A stretch of DNA of 64,000 bases from Azadirachta indica (Eukaryota; Streptophyta; Magnoliopsida; Sapindales; Meliaceae), in assembly GCA_022749755.1 (NCBI GenBank), contig CM040440.1, forward strand, positions 9,473,269 to 9,537,268, read 5' to 3'. The position numbers and the translations under genes were made by a program. This document shows, one piece after another, positions 24,960 through 38,600 of the stretch. Under the pieces are notes generated by a model. It had not been told where the DNA came from, made no database searches, and saw only the letters and a list, made by a program, of their open reading frames with translations. How positions within the stretch are numbered: position 1 is the first letter of the stretch; each line of letters begins with the position of its first letter.

Positions 24960-27687
24960 AGGTCTTCTTCGGAGATGGAGACAAAATAGTGCCGAAGGTT
25001 GAAGCTTTAAGAGGGGGCATGGTCTACTCAGTCTGAGTGGGGGTAGAATTCTGGACGAGCTCCTCAGTAGTTACTTCTTCTTGATGTTCAGTTTCTAGTT
25101 GAACAGGTTGAGAAACTCCAAGCCTGTTAAATAGCCAATCTAGGTCAAACTTTTTATAGTCTTTCTGGAAGATCTTATAGGCCAATTCCAATGTCTCTTT
25201 AGCAGAATCATCGCACTACTGCTCAACTTCCGCTTTAGGACAAGCAAGTTCGTCTTCTAGATCCTTATTAGTATGGACGAGGTCAATAACATGAGAACCA
25301 AGCTAGGATACTTGGGCCTTGATGTCAGTAAATTTATCTTCGAGCCTATTGTGCTCTCCTGCCCATTTCTTTCTTTCCTCGCTTAGCTGAGCCTTCAAGC
25401 TCTCCTTCTTTTTTTTTGACTTCTTCAGCTTTTGATTCAGTGTATCCCCTTCTAAAGTTAGCTGATTTATGGATTTATACAAATTTACATTTGCGATGGG
25501 ACATTCCTTCGTGCTTTCAATATGCAAGGTAAGGGAATTATATACCTGCATAAACCAAGCAATATATTAGAAAGGATAATTACAATTAAACAAAGATAAG
25601 AAGATCATAAATGATCACCTTGCCCAGCTGCTCCTGTATCTTGTCTAAAATGGTGTCAATATTGACGGCCTCTACCTTTGAAGACAAGGATGAGTCAATC
25701 GCATCGGCTAATTGGTTGATGGAAGAAATCAGGTGCTTAAAAAGTTCCCTTTTTTTCTTAGGGATATTTGTCCAGAGGAGATCGTTTACTTCAACAATAT
25801 CTTTTTCTTGTTCTGTGTATTGCTTTTTGGTTGACCTCTTCTCAGCATCTTCGGAAACCTCAACTAGGAGTTTTCTTTTGTCCTTGGATGGGTCATTCTT
25901 ATCCTTCTTAGCACTTTAATCAACCTTCTTTCCCTTTGCCTTGGGATCAACTATTTTTTTCTTGAGGCATCTGCCTTTGTCTTACTGAGGCTTCTTGAAT
26001 TTTCTTAGTTGTTTTTTATTGAAGCCTCAGGATGAGATTCTAGTAAAGAAAGGATGGAGGTTAATGAGCTCAGAAGTTTTCCCTTACCTCTCTTTAAAGC
26101 TATTTCTTTGCAAAATATAAAAGAAAAGTGTGTTAGAACACGTAAAAATAAAAAAATCACAAAAAAAGAGGCGAATAGAAAACTCACTGTGACCTGTGGC
26201 GGAAGTGTCCTGGTTAATCTCTGAAGTGAGCCATTTTTTTGCTTGAGAGCAATATCGAGTTCCTCATAGGTAGAAGGGACCTCAACTAGACCCGAATCGA
26301 TTAACTAATCAAGTGAAAGTAGGGTCTTCTGATTAGCTTACTTCCTCGACCAACATTGATTTTTGATTCGAGGAAGGTAACTAACTCAGGCTTAGAACCC
26401 AAGTGGCAACATGAATAATAGAAAATTATCAGATGATTGCATTCAGCACGAAAAACCAAATGCATTATTTAACTATATCAGATACATTTACAGAGAATAA
26501 ATTTAAACACTTAGGGCAGGGTCCATGTATGTTCATCTTAGCCAAAGAAGACTGATACCAATCCCCACTTGTGTAAAACCTTCTATCCTTCTAATTCTTG
26601 TTGCAAGAAGGATTATTTGTAACTAATTTATCAGCCTTAGTGTGGGCTTGGAGATAATAAAACCTTAAGTGTTTTTTCGGCTCCTTTTTGAATAAGAACA
26701 AATGTTTAATTTTGCTGATAGTTGGGGGGGTTTGCTTAGCCATGGCCCAGATAACATATAACTCGTAATGGTTCTCCAACTATTTAGGTTCAGCTATTAA
26801 GAAGGAGTCCCAAAACTGTGAAGGAGAGCAGCAAAGTAAGACTGCAATAGTAGTCTGGCCTTGAGGAGGAATAGCTCTTCGTTGAAGGCCACTTCATCAC
26901 CTTTTGGATGGCTTGAGAATTTATTGGCTTCAGGTACTTTGAGGGTGACAGAATTTGGGATTTGGTAGAGTTTTTTAAAAACACTCACGTTAACCTCAGT
27001 GATGCTAGAGGAGAATTTATCAGCTTCAAAGGAGCTATTTTCTCTAGTCAGATCGGGGGGAGGATATTGAGTCGTTGGTTGATGATCAGATTTTTCCTTA
27101 GAGTCTGATTCCTTTTATTCGTCCTTAGACTCAATTTTCCCTTCTTCATCGTCACCACTCTTATTCCCACTATTCTGCATATTTTGAACAGGAGACGCTT
27201 TATATATGCTATTTCAAGGTATCAGTTCCTGATCGTCAAGTTTAGCAACTAGACTTAAGGGTGTGGGTTGATCGTGTTGTTGGGTGACTCTATCTATAAG
27301 GTTTTAGAGATTGTGGAGGACCTCTTAGTTTTTTACATTAGTTGGTTCAGGGTCTATTTCTTTCTGTATACGGTTAGAAGAACTGTCAGACAAGATTACC
27401 ATTTCAAGTTTCGGTTGAAAATATTTAAGGGCGTTTGATCTAGGATCTAAGATAGTTAAGGAGATCTCGGCGTTGGGGTCAAAAATAGTTAAAGGTTGGG
27501 CTTCCCTTAAAGAAATGGTTCCATGTTTTTTAATGAGCTCAGCTCTATCCCTACGAGAAAGCCGGTTCCAGACTTCGTAATCCGTCTTAAATGAATTTGT
27601 TGAAGAGTTGTCAAATTTGCTTCTTAGGCTACTAGGAATGTCTCTCTTATTAAGTCTCTCAAGTCTCGCCATAGCTAATCTAAGCAA
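24960..27687 (-). pseudogene. Antisense accessory gene of the retrotransposon (Transposase_28-like), decayed
   Basis: On the strand opposite to gag-pol, discontinuous reading frames form one gene-like unit. It starts near 27687 or 27669 (MARLERLNKRDIPSSL), continues through a Ser/Asp/Lys-rich linker, and then a domain at about 26990-26540 with PKGDEVAFNEELFLLKARL, LENHYELYVIWAMA and HTKADKLVTNNPSC. That domain resembles the plant 'putative gypsy type transposon' family (PF04195), recalled and not searched. A coiled-coil region (25920-25303) and a C-terminal tail to about 24970 follow. One well-formed intron (25618-25546, 73 bases, GT-AG) joins LGK to VYNS in frame; another candidate lies near 26183-26110. 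Several stops and at least one frame change near 26810 make it non-functional. Confidence 0.65.
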
Positions 27688-28735
27688 ACATCAACATGAG
27701 TTTGTTAGTTCAGAATTTATCCTTATTTAGATAAATTCTAATTTGCCTAAAAAGGGGGCAGATCTTGGTATATGGTATGAGGAAATGTTCTCTTCTAGTT
27801 ATAAGGCTCGTCTCTAGGGTTTCAATGATATTGTGACCTGAACACAATTAAATCCCTATTCGGACAAGTAAAACTTAAACGTCCAAGTCTAGTTCCAGAA
27901 TGCTTTTTACCAATTATTTCGATTTTTGGGTCTATTCTAGCATCTTAAGGAATTAAAGTAAGTTTGAGTTGTAGAAAAGACTATAGGGCTAATCGAAGGG
28001 AAGCTTAACATTTTTCTTAAATGACATAACAAATTTGCATCACAGTAATGCTAAAAAGTGCATGCAATAATGAGAGTCGAAGGGAAAACGGTTTACCCGA
28101 GCAAAGAAGTTGGCTAGTGGATGGAAAATGGATGCTAGAGATATAATGGAACTTGTTCGGGTGTGGAGGTGAAGCTTTCAAAGAACAGAGAGTTTTTGAA
28201 GTTTTGTGGAAAACGTGAGAGGTAGAGTGGTGACAGAGGGAAGGTTAAAACTTTTATACCCATTTCACCTTTCCTCGATTCGTGTTATAATGAAATGGAT
28301 GGTTTTGATGATGCCATGAGGTCATCAGCTAATGTGGTGATCTTGCGAGTACGGTGGACTAGTGATGTGTTGACATATGGCAGCGTTATGAAAGGTTTAG
28401 AGGCAACAACATTTACAGTGTTTATGCACATCAATTGTCAACACGAAAATTAAGGTGAAGAGCGAGCATATTTTTGCGTTGTTGATATTTCAGTTGAAAT
28501 TCAAAAGTCGCTATTGTGTTCGGTGTTCAACTGTTAAGTGAAAGTCGACTTTTGTCAGTTGTGGGGAAGACTTGGTGTTCAAAAGAAGCAGTAGTTATAT
28601 TTGGTCATGGGAATTTGTAAATTATGTTCGGCTTGGTACTTTGATTAGCCTGATATTGTTAAAAAAAGATTTGAGTTATCTTAAAATAAAGTTTCTAGTG
28701 AAAATATTAATTTCACTGAAAACTGAGGGGTTTGA

Positions 28736-29378
28736 TGTTTGGGAGAATGGCCTGAGACCTGAGGAGTTAATGGGTTGTATGCCAGTAAGCCTATGTATTT
28801 GGTCAGTTTGGCTGAAGAGGAATCTTGGTCAGACCATGTCTGGTCAGAAAAATCTGGCTAACGTGATGAGCTTATGCAAACAGTTTTGGTATATAGGAAA
28901 GTGACCTTGGGCCCGTGGAGCGAATGAGCTATGTGATAAGTGACTTGATGTCTAGACAATTCCTATACATCTTGCGGAGATCAGTTTAGGAAGGATTTTA
29001 ATTGGGTGTCATACAAGTGAGTCTCATCAGCTAGTAAGGCTATCATTTGAAGGAAATCTTTATGAGAAAAAGGAAAGGCGAAATTGGAAGTTTTAATTTA
29101 AGACAAGTTAGGACTTAGTCTTAATTAAAGCAAGTTAGAATTCAGTACTTAAGACAAGTTAGAATTTCGTAAGATACGTTTTAAATTTTATTAGAATTTC
29201 TAATATTATTAGAATAAAGAAGTTAGTACTTCTATATATACGAGACATTCTTTTTATGTAAAGATAGACGGATAATCTTTCTGAAATAAGTAATAAAACA
29301 ATTTTTTCTTTTGAGTGAAGAAGAGAAAAATTCAAGTTTTACTGTGTGGTATCAAAGTCAAAAATTTCGAGATCAACA
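28736..29378 (+). repeat. 3' long terminal repeat
   Basis: 643 bases, beginning TGTTTGGGAG and ending ATCAACA. It is collinear with the 5' LTR and about 27 bases longer, because of extra copies of an AAGTTAGRAYT motif near 29098-29165. The conserved TATATATA is at 29233-29240. The purine-rich bases just before it (near 28718-28730) are the likely degenerate polypurine tract. Confidence 0.87.
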
Positions 29379-29383
29379 TTAAC

Positions 29384-29920
29384 ATTTTTTTTTTGTTCTG
29401 GGGTTAAAAATATAACTTAAATTTTATTTGAAAAAAAGCTATACTACACAAACCTTACACAGTTGAACTTATTTGAATTTAAGAATATTATACAATCTTA
29501 TTCTGTTGGCATAATTATGGTTTTGCTTGTATTGTCCTTTTTTTTTTTTTTGTAAGGACTCGAATTCTTCTTTTCGTAAGAGTTTGTGTTCAGTTTAACT
29601 ATTTTCAATGTATTATAAGTACGATTTAAGTGAAATATATTTTAACTTCATTAGAAAAACTCGAATCCTTTTATAAAAAGAATAAGGTGAAACAATTTTA
29701 TAAAAACAAAAAAGATAAATACTTATTATTAAATTACTGGTAAATAACTTAAGTTTTATTGGAAATTGACTACGAGTAAAATTATATGTTCCAAAATTTT
29801 TATTTTAAATAACCGAGAGATTTATCAAATAGATAGTATACTTTCCCGATTTTTAAAATTTTAAGTGTGACGGTTGACATTTATAAATGGTCACAAAACA
29901 AACACACACTCGCTCCATAC
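29384..29920. other. AT-rich spacer between the retrotransposon and the RPL7A 5' region
   Basis: About 540 bases of AT-rich DNA without coding potential or recognisable repeats. Read on the minus strand it lies downstream of the mirrored RPL7A first exon, but no other RPL7A exon was found in it or beyond the retrotransposon. Confidence 0.5.
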
Positions 29921-29924
29921 AACA

Positions 29925-30095
29925 TGTGAATTTAATAGAAAACGTGACAAATTTTGAGTTTTGGGCTTACCATTTCATGCCGCTTCCATTAGATTTGCGG
30001 TTTATGACCGCGAACGAAAAACCCTAGGTTGCTTGTGAGGGGTGGCATTGGCATATATCGATGGTTAATTTTGTAATTGCGCAAAATTGAATGTA
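29925..30095 (-). repeat. Inverted copy of the RPL7A promoter, exon 1 and start of intron 1
   Basis: Read on the minus strand, this segment matches the plus-strand RPL7A 5' region. Shared blocks are AATTACAAAAWTAACCAT, TCATAAACCGCAA, GAAGCGGCAYGAAATGG and TCACGTTTTCT. The mirrored ATG (29973-29971) is immediately followed by the splice donor GTAAGCC, as in RPL7A. The similarity continues some 40 bases into the intron and then fades. No downstream RPL7A exon follows on this strand, so this is a partial copy in head-to-head orientation. Confidence 0.8.
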
Positions 30096-30114
30096 GCAGA
30101 CTATTTTTGGTATT

Positions 30115-30360
30115 TGGGCTGGACAGTTTCGTAGTTGCTCAGGCCTAAGGTCAGTGAAAACCTGAAAATTGATCGTTTGGGCCTTGGTTTGGGCCCCAGA
30201 GACTTGGACAAAGCAAACACTACCCAGCTCAGATCTACTAAGTGTTACGAAATTACAAAAATAACCATACATTGATATATGAGATATGACGCATACCCTA
30301 GCTATAAAACCTGGACTAGTCGTCTTACTTGTTCTCTGGTTAGGGTTTCTCATTTGCCGT
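30115..30360 (+). promoter_or_regulatory. RPL7A promoter with site II elements, TATA box and telo-like motif
   Basis: TGGGCC occurs at 30178-30183 and 30190-30195, and TGGGCT at 30115-30120; these TGGGCY 'site II' elements are typical of plant ribosomal-protein promoters. TATAAAA is at 30303-30309. TTAGGGTTT near 30340 is the reverse complement of a telo-box (AAACCCTAA). The distances to the start codon at 30401 are reasonable for a short leader. Confidence 0.6.
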
Positions 30361-30400
30361 TCTCATAAACCGCAAGCCTACCTAGTAGAAGCGGCACGAA

Positions 30401-32510
<2,110 letters not shown>

Positions 32511-33500
32511 GAGTATGATCAGTCTTAGAGAGTCCTTTATTTTGTTTTTTGTGTCTTTTTGTTTCCTCTTTTGAATGAACATGATGTTATGTAGTCACTT
32601 AGCATGATTAAGTTGCCCTCTGATTATGGTTTCAAATTGAACCTTCTTTTATATGTTTGCACTATAGTATTGTGCTTTTTTGACCTGAGTAATGTTATTT
32701 CGGTCAACTTTTGCTATCTTGAATCATAGATCAAATATTATTTTGGATTACTTGGTTACTAAAAAATGATTTAGTCAAATTGATCCATTTTCATTGAAAA
32801 GTCATTTTTGACCCATCATGGTTGGAGGTAGAGATGTTATTGGACAAGTTCTCGGTGACGGAGAATTACTTGGTCTAGCATGATTAATTTTTAACTAATG
32901 TAGTAAGACTTAGCTGAATTCTATGTGTGTCTAGCCAACTGAACCTACACTTTCATCTCATTGACAGAAGTTAAAATATATGTATGGCTAGTGACAGGCT
33001 CACTGAGTTGATCCAATGTATACTTGTTCACATGGAAGGCGAAAACAAAATTGGAAAAAACTGAAAACGAAAAAGATACAAAAAATGTATTAGCAGGATA
33101 GAGAGGAAAAGATGTAAGAGAACAAAGGACAGGGTTATGGTTTTTGGGACGTTTACAGTAACTAAAAGGTTCAAGATATAAATTGTGTCCCTGACAGCTA
33201 GGTAGTGATTTTCACCAGATAAAGGGCAAAGTCTTACCAAGCAAACCAATGTATTCTATGGCAGCTAAGTTATTACGTGCTGAATTTATGTTCAATTGGC
33301 GTCCCCTTCTCCTTTGGATTGTATGCAAAGCTCAAGTCCACGCTGAAATGAAAAAACGCTTCATCATAATACATCTTCGTGCCTGTATATTTCATCTCTG
33401 TCTCAGTCCTAGACTTGTGCTGACAAGCATCCTGTGTGCTCGCTAACTTCTTGTTGCTGATCTCTACCTTTCATCCCAAAAAAGGTCTGATTAGATGTAC
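32511..33500. other. Convergent intergenic region between RPL7A and the PPR gene
   Basis: This holds the RPL7A 3' UTR (roughly the first 200 bases) and sequence downstream of the PPR gene. Open frames at 33028-33446 on either strand have no recognisable product. Confidence 0.5.
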
Positions 33501-35178
33501 CTAACCAATTCTTGCAGCATAACCCTCTTCTCTTAAGCTTATGGCAACATTTTCCAACATGGAATAGATCTCTTCTGAACATGGGTGTCTACCATCTCCA
33601 ACCATGAACTCATGCACATCATCATTAATCTCAATTAAACTATGGCCAGGATTCTTGACAATACGCCTCTCTTTCATTAAACCTCCTCATCTTAGCTACA
33701 TCAGCCCATCGACCCTTAGCAGCATAAATATTTGACATGAGAACAAAGTTTCCATCATTGAGTGGTTCCAACTTAATCAACCTCTCCATTGCACACTCAG
33801 CCAACTCGACATTATCATTATTAGCTGCACAAGCAGTCAGCAAAGTTCCCCACAAAACCGCATTTGGTTCCATTGGCATCTTTTTCATGACCTCATAAGC
33901 CTCATCTAAGAACCCTGCCCTGCAAAGAAGATCCACTAAACAACCATAATGCTTAACATTTGGCTCAATGCCATAGTCCCCTCTCATGCTATAGAAAATC
34001 TCCTTTCCTTTCTCTACTAGTCCTGAATGAGTACAAGCAGACAAGACCGCAATCAATGTAACATCATCCGCTTTTATTCCACTCATTTGCATTTGCCAAA
34101 ACTTTTCAAGCGCTTCCTCTCCACAACCATGCATTGCTAGTCCTCCGATAACAGAATTCCATGTACAAACCCTCTTCTCAGGCACAATCTTGAAAACCTT
34201 TAAAGCTTCCTCAATGTACCCACATTTTGCATACATGTCAATAAGAGCAGCACCAAGCTTATCATTCAAAATAATGCTACTTTTATCAATAAATCTATGC
34301 ACCCATTTCCCCATCTCTAAAGCACCAAGACTAGCACAAGCTGATAACACAGACACCAAAGTCAGTTCATTTATCTCAACACCATAATTTCTCATTTGAG
34401 AAAACAATTCAATCCCTTCTTTGTACCTTTTCCGCTTAACATGGCCATTAATCATCGCAGTCCAAGTGACCACATTTTTCTCAGCCATTTGTTCAAACAA
34501 TAACCGGGCAGACTCAATATCTCCAAAACTACAATAAAACGTTATCAAACAAGTAAGCGAATGTATCTCCGAGATAAAATCTCGATTCTTGATAACAAGT
34601 GAGTGCACTCCTTTCCCCTGTTTAAGATCACTACAAGCTTTCAACAGAAATGGGTACGTGAAACCATCAGGGTCCAGTCCTTTACATCTCATTTGTACAT
34701 AAAGTTGAATCCCTTCATTGGCTAAACCAGCTTCTGCACAGCCTCTAATCATGGTGTTAGAGGCAAAAGTTGATGGGTTAATCATTTGATTAAAAACTAA
34801 ACGCGCATACGAAACTTGGTATGAGTTCACAAGAGATTCTACGAGCTTGGCTAGTTGGGTATCTCTATTGGTAGTATTACTAAATGAAGTTCTAATGATT
34901 TGGGCATGGACTTGCTTGAATTGGAGTAAATGGGTGCATTTTTTAAGTAAGCGATGATGGTGATGAGATTTATCGGTGATATTGAAATTCTTTTGTGATT
35001 TTGTTGAGTTGCGTATGCGAGTAAATTGAGTGTTCGTCGTCAGTTTCAGCATGCTTTGCAGTTGTGAGAGATGTGGGAGAGTTGGATGCTTGAAGTTATT
35101 AGTAAGAAGCCAAATAAATAAACTAATAAAAGAATAAAAGGGGGAAATTTTTCTAAAATGAACTAATTTTAGCCTCAA
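33501..35178 (-). pseudogene. PLS-class pentatricopeptide repeat protein, E-type, with C-terminal frameshift
   Basis: PPR proteins bind organellar RNA; PLS proteins with E domains usually act in C-to-U editing. The open frame runs from 35178 to a stop at 33640 (512 residues, single exon). A start at Met43 (35052) is equally likely. Repeats are clear, for example VVTWTAMINGHVKRKRYKEG, NDKLGAALIDMYAKCGYIEE, CTWNSVIGGLAMHG and KHYGCLVDLLCRAGFLDEA. The E motif begins at NAVLWGTLLTACAANNDNVE. After AKMRR the frame breaks: one extra base in the A triplet at 33679-33681 gives FNEREAYCQESWP and a stop. The -1 alternative frame continues with E/E+ type residues (PGHSLIEINDDVHEFMVGD) to a stop at 33503-33501. 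No DYW domain follows. It could be a real truncation or an indel error in the sequence. Confidence 0.82.
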
Positions 35179-35673
35179 AATTAAAAAAAAACTATTTAGA
35201 ATTATATTAAAAATAATTAACTAAAAATTTTCGAATAATTTTTTTTTGTGTTGAAGTTATATTTTCAAATATTTGAAGAAAATTATTAATAAAAAGTTGG
35301 TTACAGTCTCATAGAATATTTGTATTCAAAATTTATTGTGTTAGTTATTTTTTAACATAATTTTGAATATAAGTTAAAAATGAATATAGCGACTAAAATT
35401 AAGTATTTTAAGAAAATTTATTCAAAATAGGTAGGTTAAAATACTTAAAATACTTGTTGCACCATTATACCACAATATCACGTTATTTATAAAAAATATT
35501 TTACATTTTTATTTGATTTCCTAATGGGCCCGGAATGCAACGTGTTCGATTCTGATTCGTCGGTCACCTTACATGGCGACCTGACGAATACCTAAAAACC
35601 CTCCCTTTGTGTAAACCTTACAGGCCAAAAATTTTTCGATCGGCTCCGATTCCACTCGCGGTTCAGGTCCGAC
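35179..35673. other. Divergent intergenic region between the PPR gene and SWI3A
   Basis: A shared upstream region of about 500-600 bases. The left two thirds is extremely AT-rich; the right part, near 35525-35670, is more balanced and probably carries the SWI3A promoter and leader. No specific regulatory motif is convincing. Confidence 0.45.
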
Positions 35674-38600
35674 ATGGAGATGTCACAATATGACCCGATT
35701 TCTAAACCCGAATTCGAACTCTACACCATCCCCAGCCACTCCAGTAAGTCTCCCTCTTTCCCTCCCTTTCTTCTCGCTCTTCTCTGTAAGCGTAAAATTT
35801 TCCGTTTGTTACCCGAGAAAACATTTTCTCAGCAAAATTGTCCGGGTAAAACAAAATTAATCTCTTTTTTTTTATAAATTTTTTTTTTTACTGAAATTAT
35901 TTTGCCTAGGTTGGTTTAGATGGGACGACATTCACGAAACGGAGCGTATCGCTCTGAAGGAGTTCTTCGACGGGAGCTCAATTTCGAGAACTCCGAAAAT
36001 ATACAAAGAATACCGAGACTTTATTATAAATAAGTATAGAGAAGAGCCTTCAAGAAGGCTGACATTCACTCAAGTTAGGAAATCACTGGTGGGTGACGTC
36101 AGTTTGCTGCAGAAGGTCTTCGATTTTTTGGACCAGTGGGGTCTGATAAATTTTGCTGCAACTTCCGGTGATAACAATAGGGATAGCTTGGAGGATAAGA
36201 AGCTCGAGGATCAGGCTAAGATTGAGGAAGGAGCTCCTAATGGGGTTCGTGTTGTTGCAACGCCGAATTCTTTGAGATCCATTTCGGTTCCGAATGGTGG
36301 ATGGGATGGTACCGGTAAAGTGGGGGCAGCAGCGAGCGAGACCGGGTTTAAATTGCCTCGCTTGGCTTCGTATTCGGATGTTTTTGGTGATTTGGTGAAG
36401 TTGAAGGGGTTCAAGTGTGGTAATTGTGGAGGACAATTTAATTCTGGATGCTATGAATATAGCAAGGTATATATGTTTATTTACTTGTACTCTTGATTAT
36501 GTGAAGGTTTAATTTTTGATGTTACTAGCTTAAGATGTGATCGTAGTTGTTGGTTATGTCTTGCTGAATTTACTTGCGTGCTTAAAAAAAATGTGTTCTT
36601 TTCGTGGTTTCTTTTTGCTTTTCTATTGTTTCCTTATTCCTCTGGATGATGTTTGTTATGTATGTTTCTTTTTCTACGTTTATTTCCCTTTGTCTGTTAT
36701 ATTTGATATTAGTTGATGAACTGCTGATGATTTGGCGAGCAGGGTCCTTACATTTTTTAAGACCTTCAATCTGTATTTTCTGAATATCTAATAGTTGTTT
36801 ATATTGTCCATCTCATTTAGCTTGCTTATCGCGTGCAGATGCTGCTATGCATGTTTGGTGCTGCTAAAGAATTTATTTAATTAGGTGACTGTGCAGCACC
36901 ATGTGACTTACTTGGATTACCTGAATAGGAGTCATTTTTGCAGTTTACTTGGTTTCGGTGTTCCTATAAAACTCGATATATGCAGGGTGTAGAATTTGAA
37001 TTTGAATTGGACATGAAAAATTGCATTTAATATGAGTTTTGCACCTATACTGTTAAGGGGTTATGAAGATTTTAATACTTATTTTTCTGGGAATTGAAAC
37101 ATCTGAATTACCCCTGAAGCTAATATGAGTTTTGCACCTATACTGCAGATGTGGAAGTATACAGAACTTCTTTTTGTTAAGATTTACCTAAAAGTGTTTC
37201 CTCTCTTTTAAATTCTTTTTCTTTGTAGCTTTTACTTTCCCTTTTTAATTCTGAATTTCATATCAGCAGGGTAATTTCGTAATCTGCGAAAAATGCTTCA
37301 AAAACGGAAATTATGGGGAGAATAAGTCCATGGATGATTTTAAATTTAATGACCGCTGGGGAAACAGTCGTACTCGTGGAGCTGCCTGGACTGAGGCAGA
37401 AACTCTACTTCTTTTAGAATCAGTTATGAAGCATGGAGATAACTGGGAGCTTGTTGCACAAAATGTTCCGAGGAAAACTAAACTCGATTGTATTTCAAAG
37501 CTCATTGAGCTGCCTTTTGGAGAGTTTATGATGAGTTCTGCGCATGAAAGGAATAGTTCCAGTTGCCCCACTGAGAGCATGGATAGTGTAAAACAAGGGC
37601 CAGTATCTTCATTTGAGAATCAAGAGGTTATCAAAGTGGAGGATCAAGTTCAAGAGCAGATGAATGAGACTGATCAAAATGGAGATGCTGCTAGTGAAAT
37701 ACCTCCCGCAAAAAGACAACGCACCTCTTCCCTTCCAAATGCTGGTAGTTCATTGATAAATCAGGTAAGAGGCCTTGGCTAATCTTGTCAATTTAGAACT
37801 TTAACTGCCTGTCCTTTACAATGATTTGTCATAATGCTTCATTTTTCATGTTTTAAAAGTTTTTATTTTCCCGACTTGGAAAAGTTGAGTGTATTATTCA
37901 AACTTCAAACTACATTCATAAGGATTTATAAAAGTTGTGATAATGGCGTTTGTCAGCATACTGAGGCTGCGGCATTTGTTGACATGAGAAGAAGGGAAAG
38001 GGACAAAAAAGGCCTATTAATGCAGTGTATTTTACAGAAATTTGTCAGTATGGTCTAAGAATTTTAGTTAATAGAACTTTAATGCTATATTTATCAGTAC
38101 ATCAAAAGTAAAAATCTGGACATCTTTATGGTTTCAGACAATGCATATTCTCTCCTTTTTGTAATGATTGGTTATTGTTTTTTCAGGTAGCTCTGATCTC
38201 CACCATTGCTGGCCCACATGTAACTGCTGCTGCAGCTGGGGCTGCAATTACGGCACTTTGTGATGAAAGCTCATTTCCAAGGGAGATATTTGATGGTGAC
38301 GAGGATTATCTTGCCAATGGATTATCTATGCTTTCTGAGTCAGAGAGGTTTATTATTTTTTTCTCCTGAAATGCTCAAGTCAGTAGTTTGGCTCTTGTAT
38401 GAGTGTATCATTGGTACGATTGTAACGGTTATCTTATATTTTGTATCTTTCAGAGCAAATCAGGCTGATGCCTCAGAGAATAAGGAGAACCAATCAGGTA
38501 TTTTTTTTAAATGCCATTGTGCATAATTTTTTGGGTAAATTTTAAGAAATTAACGTCAGGAACAGTGGCTAGCTATTCTAAATGTGATTTTTGCAGAAAT

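Larger units (their letters stand above)
17878..29378 (+). mobile_element. Decayed Ty3/gypsy LTR retrotransposon, Tat-like organisation (11.5 kb)
   Basis: Two long terminal repeats that both begin TGTTTGGGAGAATGG and both end in ACA flank an internal region with gag, protease, reverse transcriptase, RNase H and integrase remnants in gypsy order. The flanks are CTAAC (17873-17877) and TTAAC (29379-29383), a 5-bp target-site duplication with one change. A degenerate primer-binding site follows the 5' LTR. The Tat-like assignment rests on the PBS type, a second RNase H-like segment before integrase, a tandem-repeat block after integrase, and a long 3' region carrying an antisense gene. Every coding region has multiple stops, so the copy is inactive. 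By eye the LTRs differ at roughly one base in six or seven over the first 200 bases, mostly transitions, which suggests an old insertion. Confidence 0.9.

Noticed and set aside
25611..25919. 102-residue plus-strand ORF inside the retrotransposon
   Set aside because: It is the complement of the antisense gene's coiled-coil exon, which reads sensibly on the minus strand and joins a proper intron.
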